Shown here piece by piece: positions 1 through 7,468 of a DNA stretch of 17,509 bases. Source of the stretch: RGIG5612 sp045627365 (lineage in GTDB: Bacteria > Bacillota > Clostridia > Lachnospirales > Lachnospiraceae); contig JAZQNN010000052.1 of the NCBI GenBank assembly GCA_045627365.1, positions 1-17,509 of the forward strand. Reading direction: 5' to 3'. The position numbers were made by a program, and so were the translations under genes. The first letter of the stretch is position 1; the number at the start of each line of letters is the position of its first letter. A model generated the notes under the pieces. That model was given only the letters and a program-made list of their open reading frames with translations. It had not been told where the DNA came from and searched no databases.

Positions 1-403
1 CTTCAGGAACTACTTCGAAAATGTTAAGGGCAGAGGTGTTGGAAGCGATGATAACATCACTTGGTACACAAGCTGCGAGCTGCTCGTAAAGGGCAACCTT
101 AGCATCTTTGTTTTCAACGATGGTCTCCTGAATGAAATCGGCGCCATCAACGGCTTCTTCTACGGTAAGCTTGAAGCTGATGCGGGAAAGGATCTTCTCG
201 ATGTCTTCTGCTGCGATCTCGCCTTCTTCGGCAAATGTTTCGAGCTGAAGCTTTAAAGAGGTGAGAGCCTTTTCACGTGTGGATTCTGAACGGGTCCACA
301 TGGTAACTTCGTATCCGCCTGTTGCATAAACCTGTGCAATTCCAGGGCCCATTGTGCCGGCACCTAAAACCGCGATTTTTTTGATGTCTTCAAATTTTTT
401 CAT
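1..403 (-). CDS. 3-hydroxyacyl-CoA dehydrogenase-like protein, N-terminal part; candidate 3-hydroxy-5-oxohexanoate dehydrogenase
   Basis: Partial gene: 134 codons are readable from the ATG at 403 down to the window edge, so the C-terminal domain is missing. The protein opens with a Rossmann fold carrying GAGTMGPGIA (residues 14-23) and later SNTSA (121-125), where the family has its substrate-binding Ser/Asn. This is the NAD-binding half of the 3-hydroxybutyryl-CoA dehydrogenase family. The end of beta strand 2 reads VTMWTRSES, with no Asp where NAD-specific members have one and an Arg two residues on, hinting at NADP. It is the last visible gene of the operon, 16 bases after the BKACE gene, with an AGGAGC ribosome site. 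By pathway logic it would oxidise 3-hydroxy-5-oxohexanoate to triacetate. An ordinary 3-hydroxybutyryl-CoA dehydrogenase making butyrate from the acetoacetyl-CoA product is the alternative. Confidence 0.8.
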   Translation of the reverse strand, partial: MKKFEDIKKIAVLGAGTMGPGIAQVYATGGYEVTMWTRSESTREKALTSLKLQLETFAEEGEIAAEDIEKILSRISFKLTVEEAVDGADFIQETIVENKDAKVALYEQLAACVPSDVIIASNTSALNIFEVVPE

Positions 404-419
404 TAGATATCGCTCCTAA

Positions 420-1277
420 TTAGAACTGCTTTACAAGACCGAGGATCTCACGTGCCTCAGCTGCTGTTGCGATTGAGCGGCCTGTAGCCTCTGCAATCTT
501 AACAGTACGTTCAACAAGCTGAGCATTGGTGCACAGAACCTTGCTTCCGTCATCTGCATATTCGTAAACGATGTTGTCTTCAAGACCAACACGGATACCA
601 TCAGCGCCCATAGCGAGGCCGAGGCATACGCATGGCATATGAGCTCTGCCGATACCTGAGATAGACCAGGTTGATCCAGGAAGCATCTTAGGAAGCATAT
701 ATCCAAGAGTTTCAGCATCACCAGGCATACCACCGGTAACACCAAGTACGAACTGGTAATGAACAGGCTGTTTAAGGAAGCCCTTCTTTACATAGTAAGC
801 TACGTTGGCAAGGTCGCCGCCGTTGAAGATCTCGCACTCAGGCTTGATATTGTTCTCAATAGCGAGAGTTCCGAGTCTCTCCAGGAACTGAGGAGAGTTG
901 GTGAAGATGTAGCTGTTAGCCCAGTTCATTGAAAGTGGGTCATATGAGCACATTTCAGGCTTAAGAATAGGAAGATGAGCAAGTCTCATATCCTCAGGGA
1001 ACTTAGATCCTGATGAGGTAAGGTTAAGAACGAGGTCAACGTTCTCTTCTTTCATCTTCTTGCGAACAAGTTCAACAACCTCGATCCAACGAGCGGTCTC
1101 CATTGTGTTGTTGCCTTCGTCATCACGTACGTGAATGTGGATAACAGCAGCACCGGCCTTAGCGCAGGCGATGGCATCGTTAGCGATTTCTTCTGGTGAT
1201 GTAGGAACGTAAGGAGTCTGTGACTTCTTTGTTCCTGCGCCGCAAAGTGCGGCAGTGATAATAAGTTTCTTTCCCAT
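420..1277 (-). CDS. BKACE-family beta-keto acid cleavage enzyme; candidate triacetate acetoacetate-lyase
   Basis: A full-length (285 aa) member of the beta-keto acid cleavage enzyme family (formerly DUF849), a zinc-dependent TIM barrel. Visible signatures are HIHVRD at residues 47-52, giving the two zinc histidines H47 and H49, and GLED at 231-234 with the conserved glutamate E233. The family condenses a beta-keto acid with acetyl-CoA and splits it into acetoacetate plus a new CoA ester. With 3,5-dioxohexanoate (triacetate) as substrate the products would be acetoacetate and acetoacetyl-CoA, the last step of anaerobic phloroglucinol breakdown. The lysine-fermentation enzyme (3-keto-5-aminohexanoate cleavage) is in the same family, but no other lysine-fermentation gene is present here. 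The start has a GAGG site 8 bases upstream. It lies 63 bases after the transhydroxylase small-subunit gene, with a hairpin in the gap. Confidence 0.87.
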   Translation of the reverse strand: MGKKLIITAALCGAGTKKSQTPYVPTSPEEIANDAIACAKAGAAVIHIHVRDDEGNNTMETARWIEVVELVRKKMKEENVDLVLNLTSSGSKFPEDMRLAHLPILKPEMCSYDPLSMNWANSYIFTNSPQFLERLGTLAIENNIKPECEIFNGGDLANVAYYVKKGFLKQPVHYQFVLGVTGGMPGDAETLGYMLPKMLPGSTWSISGIGRAHMPCVCLGLAMGADGIRVGLEDNIVYEYADDGSKVLCTNAQLVERTVKIAEATGRSIATAAEAREILGLVKQF

Positions 1278-1300
1278 TTTATTTGCCTCTTTCTTTTTTC

Positions 1301-1333
1301 CCTGCCGGCCGGGCCCCTCACCTGACCGGCAGG
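1301..1333 (-). repeat. Intercistronic stem-loop between bthL and the BKACE gene
   Basis: CCTGCCGG at 1301-1308 is perfectly complementary to CCGGCAGG at 1326-1333, giving an 8-bp GC-rich stem with a 17-base GC-rich loop. On the transcribed (minus) strand it is followed by an A-rich, not a U-rich, run, so it is not a classical terminator. It more likely acts in RNA processing, mRNA stabilisation or partial attenuation; that role is inferred. Confidence 0.6.
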
Positions 1334-1340
1334 ATCTTAC

Positions 1341-2183
1341 TTATTTGTCAAGCGTGATGACCTCAAGGTCACGAGCAGCATTCAGAACAAGAGTGATCGT
1401 CTTTGGCTGGTAGCCGGCTACTTCACAGGTGATTTCATAAGTCTGACGAGCTGTCAGGAATTTAAATTCGAAATCGCCGAGGAAGTCGGTAGTAGTCTCG
1501 CGAACTTCACCGGTCTCAACGTTTTTACAGGTTACTTTTGCGCCTTCTACGCACTCATCAGGCTTGTCTGCACACAGAACTTCGCCGGTGATGAATGGAG
1601 CAGGGAGCTCTCTGTAAAGAAGTCTTGGGTTGGTTCCGAATTCAGGCTTGAAAGGAACCCATCCGTCCTTCTCTTTAAGGAACATAGAGATGTCGCTGTT
1701 TGGATCTTCAAGGTCACCGAAGTGGATAGCCTGGGTAGGGCAGGACTCAACGCAGCGCGTGGTCTTCTCGCCGTCCTTGATGCAGTGAATGCACAGGTCG
1801 CACTTCTGAGGGATGAGCTTTTCAGGATTCCATGAAACTGCGCCGTATGGGCAGTTTGTAACAACTTCTTTGTGTCCTTTGCAAAGCTCCGGATCAAAGA
1901 TAACAGCGCCTTCTTCTGTAGTGTAAACAGCGCCTTCCGGAAGGCCTGTTGCACATACAGGATTCTCGCAATGCTGGCACATGATAGGGATGTAGTCCAT
2001 TTTTACCTTCCAGTTCTCACCCTGCTCAACTTCTTTGAGCTTTAAGAACTGCTGGCCCATCATAGGCATTGCTGCAGCATATGGAAGGTGATCGTTAAGT
2101 GCAAATTCGTCCTTACAAGCGATAAGGCATGAACCGCAACCGTCGCAACGGCTTATGTCAAGTGCTATAGAATATTTTGCCAT
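1341..2183 (-). CDS. bthL: Pyrogallol-phloroglucinol transhydroxylase, small Fe-S subunit
   Basis: A 280-residue electron-transfer subunit. Residues 1-155 are a DmsB-type polyferredoxin: C13, C16, C19, C23; C69, C72, C77; C101 and C111; C128, C131, C134; C144, C148. The third motif is incomplete (C101-K-G-H where CxGC is usual), which fits the three [4Fe-4S] clusters known for the Pelobacter acidigallici enzyme rather than the four of DMSO reductase subunits. Residues from about 195 to 280 form an extra beta-rich Cna-B/transthyretin-like domain (ITGEVLC to EVITLDK), also a hallmark of that enzyme's small subunit. Length matches the family (about 275 aa). It starts 3 bases after the large-subunit stop codon, with its GGGAGG site inside or at the end of the upstream gene, so the two are translationally coupled. 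No Tat or Sec signal is seen, so it should be cytoplasmic. Confidence 0.9.
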   Translation of the reverse strand: MAKYSIALDISRCDGCGSCLIACKDEFALNDHLPYAAAMPMMGQQFLKLKEVEQGENWKVKMDYIPIMCQHCENPVCATGLPEGAVYTTEEGAVIFDPELCKGHKEVVTNCPYGAVSWNPEKLIPQKCDLCIHCIKDGEKTTRCVESCPTQAIHFGDLEDPNSDISMFLKEKDGWVPFKPEFGTNPRLLYRELPAPFITGEVLCADKPDECVEGAKVTCKNVETGEVRETTTDFLGDFEFKFLTARQTYEITCEVAGYQPKTITLVLNAARDLEVITLDK

Positions 2184-2186
2184 AAT

Positions 2187-4709
2187 TTACGCCTCCCAAT
2201 TTCTGATTTCACAACTGCATGAGTTCGGAGTCATACCCGGAACATTCTTACTCATCAGCTTACCTGAGGTAAGAAGGTTGATGCAGCCGCCTTTGTCTGT
2301 AGAACCTGCCTGGCCGGGAACGATCGGATCATACTTGGCTGTGCAGCCGTAGCTGTGAAGAACTCCCTTAGGAACACGGTAAGTTACGCTTGCTACGCAG
2401 ACAACGCTTCCACGGTCGTTATAAAGCTCAACGAGCTCGCCGTTCTTGATTCCACGCTCTTTTGCATCATCCGGATGGATACGTGCGATCCAGTATGGGT
2501 AACCATCTTTGATCACGCGGTGCATCGGGATTTCATCCAGCCATGTCTCATGCTTGTCGTAATGAGTATGGAAGGAGAAACGAGGATGCGGAGAGATGAT
2601 CTGCATCGGATATTTCTGCCAGTGTTCGCCCTTGTAAGCTTCTGTTGATCTGATGAAATGAGGAACGAGTGGACGCTCTTCGTCATCAGGAAGGTTAGCC
2701 TTAAGGGACTGTGATTCGAACTCGATAAGTCCTGAATATGTGCCGAGTTTCTCAGGATGACCCTGCTTGCGTGGGATGTTGCCCGGGTCAGGAGTATCAG
2801 CGTCGCGCTCTTCAGCAAACCAGCGAAGGGCAGGAGTTGAATGATATTCCTCAGGGCACGGGATCAGGTAGTAGCCCTTCTTGTCGAACTCTTCCCATGT
2901 GATGTCGCCGTCTTTGGCAATATCGGAAAGCTCGAAGTAAAGCTTAGCCCAATCGTCTTCTGATTTGTTCTCGGTGTAGAGTTCACGAAGTCCTAACTTT
3001 TCAGCAAGGAGTGTGAAGATCTCGTAGTCTGACTTGGACTCGCCTAGTGGCTCGATGGCTTTCTTTTCACGTACAAGTACACGCCAGTTGTTGCCGATGT
3101 GTGCCATTGTGGTGTATCCGCCAAGGCCTGACCACTCACCGATATCGTTACGTTCGAAGTTTGTGCATGCCGGCAAAATAATGTCGGCAAAATTGGTCTC
3201 TGATGAGAACCAGCAATCCTGGTTAACAACGCACTCAAGCTCTGGGCTCTGGTACATGTTGACCCATTTGTTGGTATCGCTCATTGTGCCGATGAAGCTG
3301 CCGCCGTAACGGTAGAACATATGGCACTTGGTCTCAACAGGGTAGTGGTTAACGGTAAACTGCTGTTCAAGAGAAGCGCCGCAGAAACCTTCGCCGCGGA
3401 AGCAGTCCTCACCATTGAGGATGGCATCCGGAAGAGTAAGTCTGAAAAGACGCTGCTGGGTAGGATTCTCGAAGCAGAGCTGTCTGTCTGCTACAGGGCT
3501 TCTGCCCATCTGTCCTGAAGGCTCAGCATAGCCGGGGAACCACTTGAAGCTTGCAGGTGCGCCCATGGTCGTGCCCCAGATGGATCTGCCCGGCTTGCCA
3601 AGACCCTGCATAGCCTGCAGAAGAACCATCATTCTGGAAAGCTCGGTTGCGTATTCAGCACGGCAAGCGCTGCCTTCGCCGCCACGGCATCCGCCTGAAA
3701 GACAGGTGCGCTTCTTAGCCCATTCACGAGCAAGAGCGATGATCTTTCTCTTAGGAATACCGGACTCTTCCTCAGCCCACTCAGGGGTTTTCGGGAAGTC
3801 TTCTTCGCCGAGAATGTAAGCTTTGAATTTATCGAAGCCTACGGTTCTTCTTTCAACATATTCTTTGTCGTATGTGCCTTCTGTAAGCCATACGTAAGCA
3901 ATTGCCATAGCAAGAGCGGTATCGCCGCCTGCAGGACGTGCAGGAAGCCATGTTCCGTCCATAACTGCTGCTGTGTAATTGTACAGAGGGTCGATAAAGA
4001 TGCATTTAACACCTTTTTCTTTGAGCCATACACGCCAGATGTGTGACTCCTGTCCGCAGTATGTACCACGAGTAGTGTCAGGGTCGTTTGACCAGAAAAC
4101 GATCATTTCGACGTTCTGAAGACCATCCTCAAGGAGGTCGAACTGCTCAGGCATACCAAGACGCCATTCAAATCCGTATGCATGGGTAGCACCCCAGTGC
4201 CAGCCTTCCCATGAATCAGGATTGTCGTATACCGGTGTGAAATGAAGCATGTGCATGAAACGGTGGAAAGGTCCCATCTTGTAGCCTACCATGCCCCAGT
4301 TGTGGTGGGATGATGTAAGGCCGGTAAGAGTTGCCTCGCCGTATGTAGACTGAACACGCTTGATCTCACTTGACACGATGTCAAGAGCCTCATCCCAAGA
4401 GATGCGCTCGTAACCTGATTTACCTCTGTTCTGAGGATTGCGCTCTCCGTTAGGATCCCAGTCAACACGCTTCATCGGGTAGAGAATACGGTCTTCTGAA
4501 TAGATACGGTTACGCTCACCATGAACAGGAGGTGACAGACGGAACGCCTTTGGAGGTGAGTATTTCTTGCCGTCACTGCCTTCGATGACCCATGGCTTCG
4601 GGAAATCCTCTTCCGGGATCTGCAAAGGACGAACACGGGTAATAACACCGTCTTCAACGTATACAGACACCGGGCCGCCACCGGTCAGGTTGGTGTACAT
4701 TTTCTCCAT
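2187..4709 (-). CDS. athL: Pyrogallol-phloroglucinol transhydroxylase, large molybdopterin subunit
   Basis: An 840-residue member of the DMSO reductase family (bis-MGD molybdenum enzymes) that moves a hydroxyl between pyrogallol and 1,2,3,5-tetrahydroxybenzene, producing phloroglucinol without net redox. The N-terminus has no Cys motif for a [4Fe-4S] cluster, as in the Pelobacter acidigallici large subunit. From memory, that enzyme uses His144, Asp174, Ser175 (Mo ligand) and Tyr404; here SSHHNWG (H135) and NPDSWEG (D165, S166) sit at a constant offset of nine, and GYAEP (Y394) is a plausible match for the Tyr. The MGD-binding C-terminal domain runs from about residue 700 (ISPHPRFSFHTHYD) to the end. 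There is no twin-arginine signal. AAGGAG lies 8 bases upstream of the ATG. The pairing with a bthL-type subunit makes formate dehydrogenase or polysulfide reductase unlikely. Confidence 0.9.
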   Translation of the reverse strand: MEKMYTNLTGGGPVSVYVEDGVITRVRPLQIPEEDFPKPWVIEGSDGKKYSPPKAFRLSPPVHGERNRIYSEDRILYPMKRVDWDPNGERNPQNRGKSGYERISWDEALDIVSSEIKRVQSTYGEATLTGLTSSHHNWGMVGYKMGPFHRFMHMLHFTPVYDNPDSWEGWHWGATHAYGFEWRLGMPEQFDLLEDGLQNVEMIVFWSNDPDTTRGTYCGQESHIWRVWLKEKGVKCIFIDPLYNYTAAVMDGTWLPARPAGGDTALAMAIAYVWLTEGTYDKEYVERRTVGFDKFKAYILGEEDFPKTPEWAEEESGIPKRKIIALAREWAKKRTCLSGGCRGGEGSACRAEYATELSRMMVLLQAMQGLGKPGRSIWGTTMGAPASFKWFPGYAEPSGQMGRSPVADRQLCFENPTQQRLFRLTLPDAILNGEDCFRGEGFCGASLEQQFTVNHYPVETKCHMFYRYGGSFIGTMSDTNKWVNMYQSPELECVVNQDCWFSSETNFADIILPACTNFERNDIGEWSGLGGYTTMAHIGNNWRVLVREKKAIEPLGESKSDYEIFTLLAEKLGLRELYTENKSEDDWAKLYFELSDIAKDGDITWEEFDKKGYYLIPCPEEYHSTPALRWFAEERDADTPDPGNIPRKQGHPEKLGTYSGLIEFESQSLKANLPDDEERPLVPHFIRSTEAYKGEHWQKYPMQIISPHPRFSFHTHYDKHETWLDEIPMHRVIKDGYPYWIARIHPDDAKERGIKNGELVELYNDRGSVVCVASVTYRVPKGVLHSYGCTAKYDPIVPGQAGSTDKGGCINLLTSGKLMSKNVPGMTPNSCSCEIRNWEA

Positions 4710-4744
4710 ATATTTATCTCCTTGTTATGTTAATACGTTGCAAA

Positions 4745-4774
4745 TTTCCGGGCAGCCATAAGCTGCGAAGGAAA
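4745..4774 (-). repeat. Intercistronic stem-loop between the dehydrogenase gene and athL
   Basis: GCAGC (4752-4756) pairs with GCTGC (4762-4766) around a 5-base loop, and TTTCC (4745-4749) pairs with GGAAA (4770-4774) across a small internal loop. No U-tract follows on the minus strand. It fills most of the 69-base gap between the two genes. A processing or stability role is inferred only. Confidence 0.5.
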
Positions 4775-4778
4775 AAGA

Positions 4779-5558
4779 TTAGCGTACAGCTGTAAGTCCG
4801 CCATCCGGGAAGATGATGTTACCGGTAACGAAATCAGAAGCAGGAGCTGAAAGGAACAGAGCTGTTCCGACGCAGTCCTCAGGAACTGCCATACGACGCA
4901 TTGGAAGATCGTCAGCAAGTGACTTTCTGTATGCATCGCCACCGCGCTGCTCGATAACTGCGGTCATCATAGGAGTCTCTGTAACGGTAGGTCCAATGCC
5001 GTTTACGGTGATACCGTGAGGGCCAAACTCAGAAGCGAGCTGCTTGATCATCATGTTAACAGCACCCTTAGATGCAGCGTAACCAGCATTGCCGGCACCC
5101 TTTGTAGCAACAACTGAACGTGTAGAGGAGAGGATAACGATCTTGCCGTATCCGTTCTCGATCATGTGCTTGCCGAAGCACTTGCAGCACATCATAACGC
5201 CCCATACATTAACTTTAAGGATATCAAGATAGGTATCCATTGGGAAATCCTCAGCCGGGAATTTCTTGTTAAGACCCTGGCAGCAAGCAAGGATATCAAC
5301 CTTGCCGAACTTAGCAACAGATGCCTCAACAGCAGCGTTCAAAGAAGCTTCATCAGTAGCATCTACTGTAAGATAAGAAACCTCAACGCCTGTAGCAGCC
5401 TTGATTTCTTCCTGTGCTCTCTTAAGAGACTCTTCTTTTCTGGAAGCGATGATAACGTTGCAGCCAGCCTCAGCATAACCCTGAGCGATTGCCTGGCCGA
5501 TTCCGCCTGCGCCACCGATAACAACAACGTTCTTTCCTGCAATGTCAAATAAACTCAT
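4779..5558 (-). CDS. Short-chain dehydrogenase/reductase; candidate phloroglucinol reductase
   Basis: A classical SDR of 259 residues. The cofactor motif is GGAGGIG (15-21), and the catalytic tetrad is N117 (KVNVWG), S144/S145 (LSSTRS), Y160 and K164 (YAASK). The usual NNAG is changed to CCQG (92-95). Beta strand 2 ends in IIASRKEES, with no Asp and with Arg40/Lys41, the pattern of NADP(H)-dependent SDRs. Phloroglucinol reductases of anaerobes are NADPH-dependent SDRs that dearomatise phloroglucinol to dihydrophloroglucinol, and the position next to the transhydroxylase supports this. The open frame extends upstream to an ATG at 5597, but the ATG at 5558 has AAAGGA 10 bases ahead and begins the normal SDR N-terminus, so it was chosen. 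SDR substrate cannot be fixed from sequence alone; oxidising a pathway intermediate is the alternative. Confidence 0.85.
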   Translation of the reverse strand: MSLFDIAGKNVVVIGGAGGIGQAIAQGYAEAGCNVIIASRKEESLKRAQEEIKAATGVEVSYLTVDATDEASLNAAVEASVAKFGKVDILACCQGLNKKFPAEDFPMDTYLDILKVNVWGVMMCCKCFGKHMIENGYGKIVILSSTRSVVATKGAGNAGYAASKGAVNMMIKQLASEFGPHGITVNGIGPTVTETPMMTAVIEQRGGDAYRKSLADDLPMRRMAVPEDCVGTALFLSAPASDFVTGNIIFPDGGLTAVR

Positions 5559-5575
5559 TTTTATTACGTCCTTTC

Positions 5576-5616
5576 GTAAAATGATTTTACCAGGCAAACC
5601 CTAAGGCCTGCCTGGT
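5576..5616 (-). repeat. Two adjacent inverted repeats between the second cyclase gene and the reductase gene
   Basis: ACCAGGCA (5589-5596) and TGCCTGGT (5609-5616) form a perfect 8-bp stem with a 12-base loop. Overlapping its edge is the palindrome GTAAAATGATTTTAC (5576-5590). On the minus-strand transcript the GC-rich stem comes first and the AT-rich palindrome lies just before the ribosome site of the reductase gene (AAAGGA at 5569-5574). No U-tract follows, so this is not a standard terminator. Confidence 0.55.
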
Positions 5617-5629
5617 GACAATAAAAAAC

Positions 5630-6484
5630 TTACTTAACAGGCTCGCCTGATTCGAAGCGGAATTCCTGGTCCGGGTCTGTGATGGCTGCAAAACGAACGA
5701 TTGAGCCTTCGCCCATACGGAATCTCCATGGGAAGCATGCGAATGTGCAACGCTTACCTGTAACTTCGTCAAAGTCGCCGCCCTTCTGGCCGTATCCGTT
5801 AACAGGATCAAATGAGGTCTGACCCTTAACGTATCCGTCATCGCCGACATTCTCGATGCCCGGGATGCCGCCTTCAACCATAAGGAACTTGTGGCCCGGC
5901 TCCCAAAGTGGGAAATCAACCTTGGTGTCATGACCGTATTCAGCTTCGTATTCAACCATAAGGTCAGGACGAAGAGGTCCAAGGCCGAGGTCAACGAGCT
6001 TGGTTGCAAGAGGATGGTCATTGGCCTGGCAGCCGTAACCGATCATCTTGATCTTCTTTTCGCAAAGCCACTTAGCAAGTTCGCCTGTAGCGCCGCAGCC
6101 ATATGCGAAATAGTCATCTGAATCTTTCCAGATATGATGCTGTGAAGTATTAACAACAACGATGTCACCTTCTTTGATGATATCATCAAATTTCATAAGG
6201 TCTTCAACATCGATCTTGCCCCATTTTCCCTTAGGAACGTTGATGGCAACACCGGTACCGAAGAATCTCCAAAGAGGGTAGTTGGTGATGTCAGGGGTAA
6301 GCTCGGTAACGTGAAGAGGAGCATCCATATGGGTTCCGCGGTGCATAATGCCTTCCCACTGGATATCGTGATATCCGTGCTCTGCATGATATGCAACTAC
6401 TTCCTCTTTAAGGTTGCAGCCTGACGGCCACTGAGGCATGAACGGCTCGAAGACATGTGATAAATCAAAAAACTGTATACTCAT
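5630..6484 (-). CDS. Cyclase-family (kynurenine formamidase-like) metal hydrolase; candidate dihydrophloroglucinol cyclohydrolase
   Basis: A 284-residue member of the cyclase/KynB-like family. It has the full metal motif HRGTHMDAPLH at 48-58 (H48, H52, D54, H58) and a C-terminal family glutamate in GIPGIENV (E211). The family hydrolyses cyclic or amide substrates using a divalent metal. In the phloroglucinol pathway, dihydrophloroglucinol cyclohydrolase opens the ring of the 1,3-diketone by C-C hydrolysis to 3-hydroxy-5-oxohexanoate, and, as I recall, it belongs to this family. With an intact metal site, this paralogue is my first candidate for that enzyme. CTCCTTT on the plus strand (AAAGGAG on the gene strand) lies 8 bases ahead of the ATG. 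The gene begins 17 bases after the stop of its paralogue. Which of the two cyclases does the ring opening cannot be settled by reading. Confidence 0.82.
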   Translation of the reverse strand: MSIQFFDLSHVFEPFMPQWPSGCNLKEEVVAYHAEHGYHDIQWEGIMHRGTHMDAPLHVTELTPDITNYPLWRFFGTGVAINVPKGKWGKIDVEDLMKFDDIIKEGDIVVVNTSQHHIWKDSDDYFAYGCGATGELAKWLCEKKIKMIGYGCQANDHPLATKLVDLGLGPLRPDLMVEYEAEYGHDTKVDFPLWEPGHKFLMVEGGIPGIENVGDDGYVKGQTSFDPVNGYGQKGGDFDEVTGKRCTFACFPWRFRMGEGSIVRFAAITDPDQEFRFESGEPVK

Positions 6485-6501
6485 TTTTCTCTCTCCTTTC
6501 C

Positions 6502-7383
6502 TTAGAATGCCTCGCCCTTGTCGATGCGGGCGTTACCTGTCGGGTCAATAATAGCGGTGAAACGAACCGGGCAGGCAGAGCCTGAACGGATCTTAACCGG
6601 CAGAGCAATGTAGGAGATACGCTTGCCTGTTACATCGTCAACATCACCTGCAACCTGCTGGATAACCGGAATGCCGGCTTTGCAAAGAGCCTTCATAGCA
6701 GGATAGAATCCAGGGAAGTCTTCCTGACCGTTGCGGCCGGTCTTCTCGTTGTAGATGGCAAGGAGTCTCTTCATGAACGGGCCGTGTTTGCCTACATGAG
6801 GTGTAAGCGTAGTTGTGATCGGGCAGTCGATATACGGAGTGTCGATAGCAACTAACTTAACATTCTTGGAAATAAGATACTCAGCAGCATCTTCTGTGAG
6901 TCCCGGAGCCTCTCCGAAGTATTCCATGGAATCGGAGTACTTGTGATGCCAGCCGGTGTTGATACATACCATGTCGCCGTCTTTGATGTTGCCGGCAGCC
7001 TTGAGGTCTTCAGCAGTGATCTTGTCGAAGTTTTTCTTGTTTCTCAGATCAAGAACGCAGCCGTTTCCGAAGTAATGATCCATCGGAAGATTCTCAAGAT
7101 CGTCGCCGTAGCAGTTCATGTAGAACGGAGCGCAAATGTGTGTACCGGTGTGGAAATTGGTACGAACCTTAAATGCCTGAACGCCGAACTGTGCATGCTT
7201 AACGCCGTGGTCGAAGATAACATCGGCATCGCCGGGATATGAAGGAACGCCGGTTCCCCACTCGTGGGTCATCTCGTAAAATACGAGACCTGAATACGGA
7301 TCAACTGTAGGTCCTACATAAGGATCTTTGATCTGTTCGTAATCCTTGTAAGCATCAAGTTCGTCTAAGTTGGGTGGTAGCAT
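6502..7383 (-). CDS. Cyclase-family paralogue with altered metal site
   Basis: First gene of the operon, 293 residues. The fold-level signatures of the cyclase family are clear: FHTGTHICAPFY at 77-88, INTGWHH at 141-147 and a C-terminal GIPVIQQV followed by DDVTGKR. The canonical motif HxGTHxDxPxH is changed, however: the metal Asp is C84, the last His is Y88, and the C-terminal Glu aligns with Q242. H78 and H82 remain. It also has about 30 extra residues at the N-terminus compared with its neighbour. It may use another metal arrangement, act on another ring intermediate, or form a hetero-oligomer with the neighbour; dihydrophloroglucinol cyclohydrolase itself is not excluded. AAGGAGG lies 7 bases ahead of the ATG, a near-ideal ribosome site. 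Confidence 0.82.
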   Translation of the reverse strand: MLPPNLDELDAYKDYEQIKDPYVGPTVDPYSGLVFYEMTHEWGTGVPSYPGDADVIFDHGVKHAQFGVQAFKVRTNFHTGTHICAPFYMNCYGDDLENLPMDHYFGNGCVLDLRNKKNFDKITAEDLKAAGNIKDGDMVCINTGWHHKYSDSMEYFGEAPGLTEDAAEYLISKNVKLVAIDTPYIDCPITTTLTPHVGKHGPFMKRLLAIYNEKTGRNGQEDFPGFYPAMKALCKAGIPVIQQVAGDVDDVTGKRISYIALPVKIRSGSACPVRFTAIIDPTGNARIDKGEAF

Positions 7384-7468
7384 AGGTTAACCTCCTTAAT
7401 TAAAAATTTATTTGCCTACATTAATAGTTGTCTGAGGGACGACATACTAACATAATTCCTCGTATACA

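Noticed and set aside
420..1277. Lysine-fermentation 3-keto-5-aminohexanoate cleavage enzyme
   Set aside because: Same family, but no aminomutase, diaminohexanoate dehydrogenase or other lysine-fermentation gene is nearby, while the neighbours fit phloroglucinol breakdown.
2187..4709. Formate dehydrogenase, DMSO reductase or polysulfide reductase for the molybdoenzyme
   Set aside because: No N-terminal Fe-S motif, no twin-arginine signal and no membrane anchor gene; the His/Asp-Ser residues and the partner subunit with the extra beta domain match the transhydroxylase.
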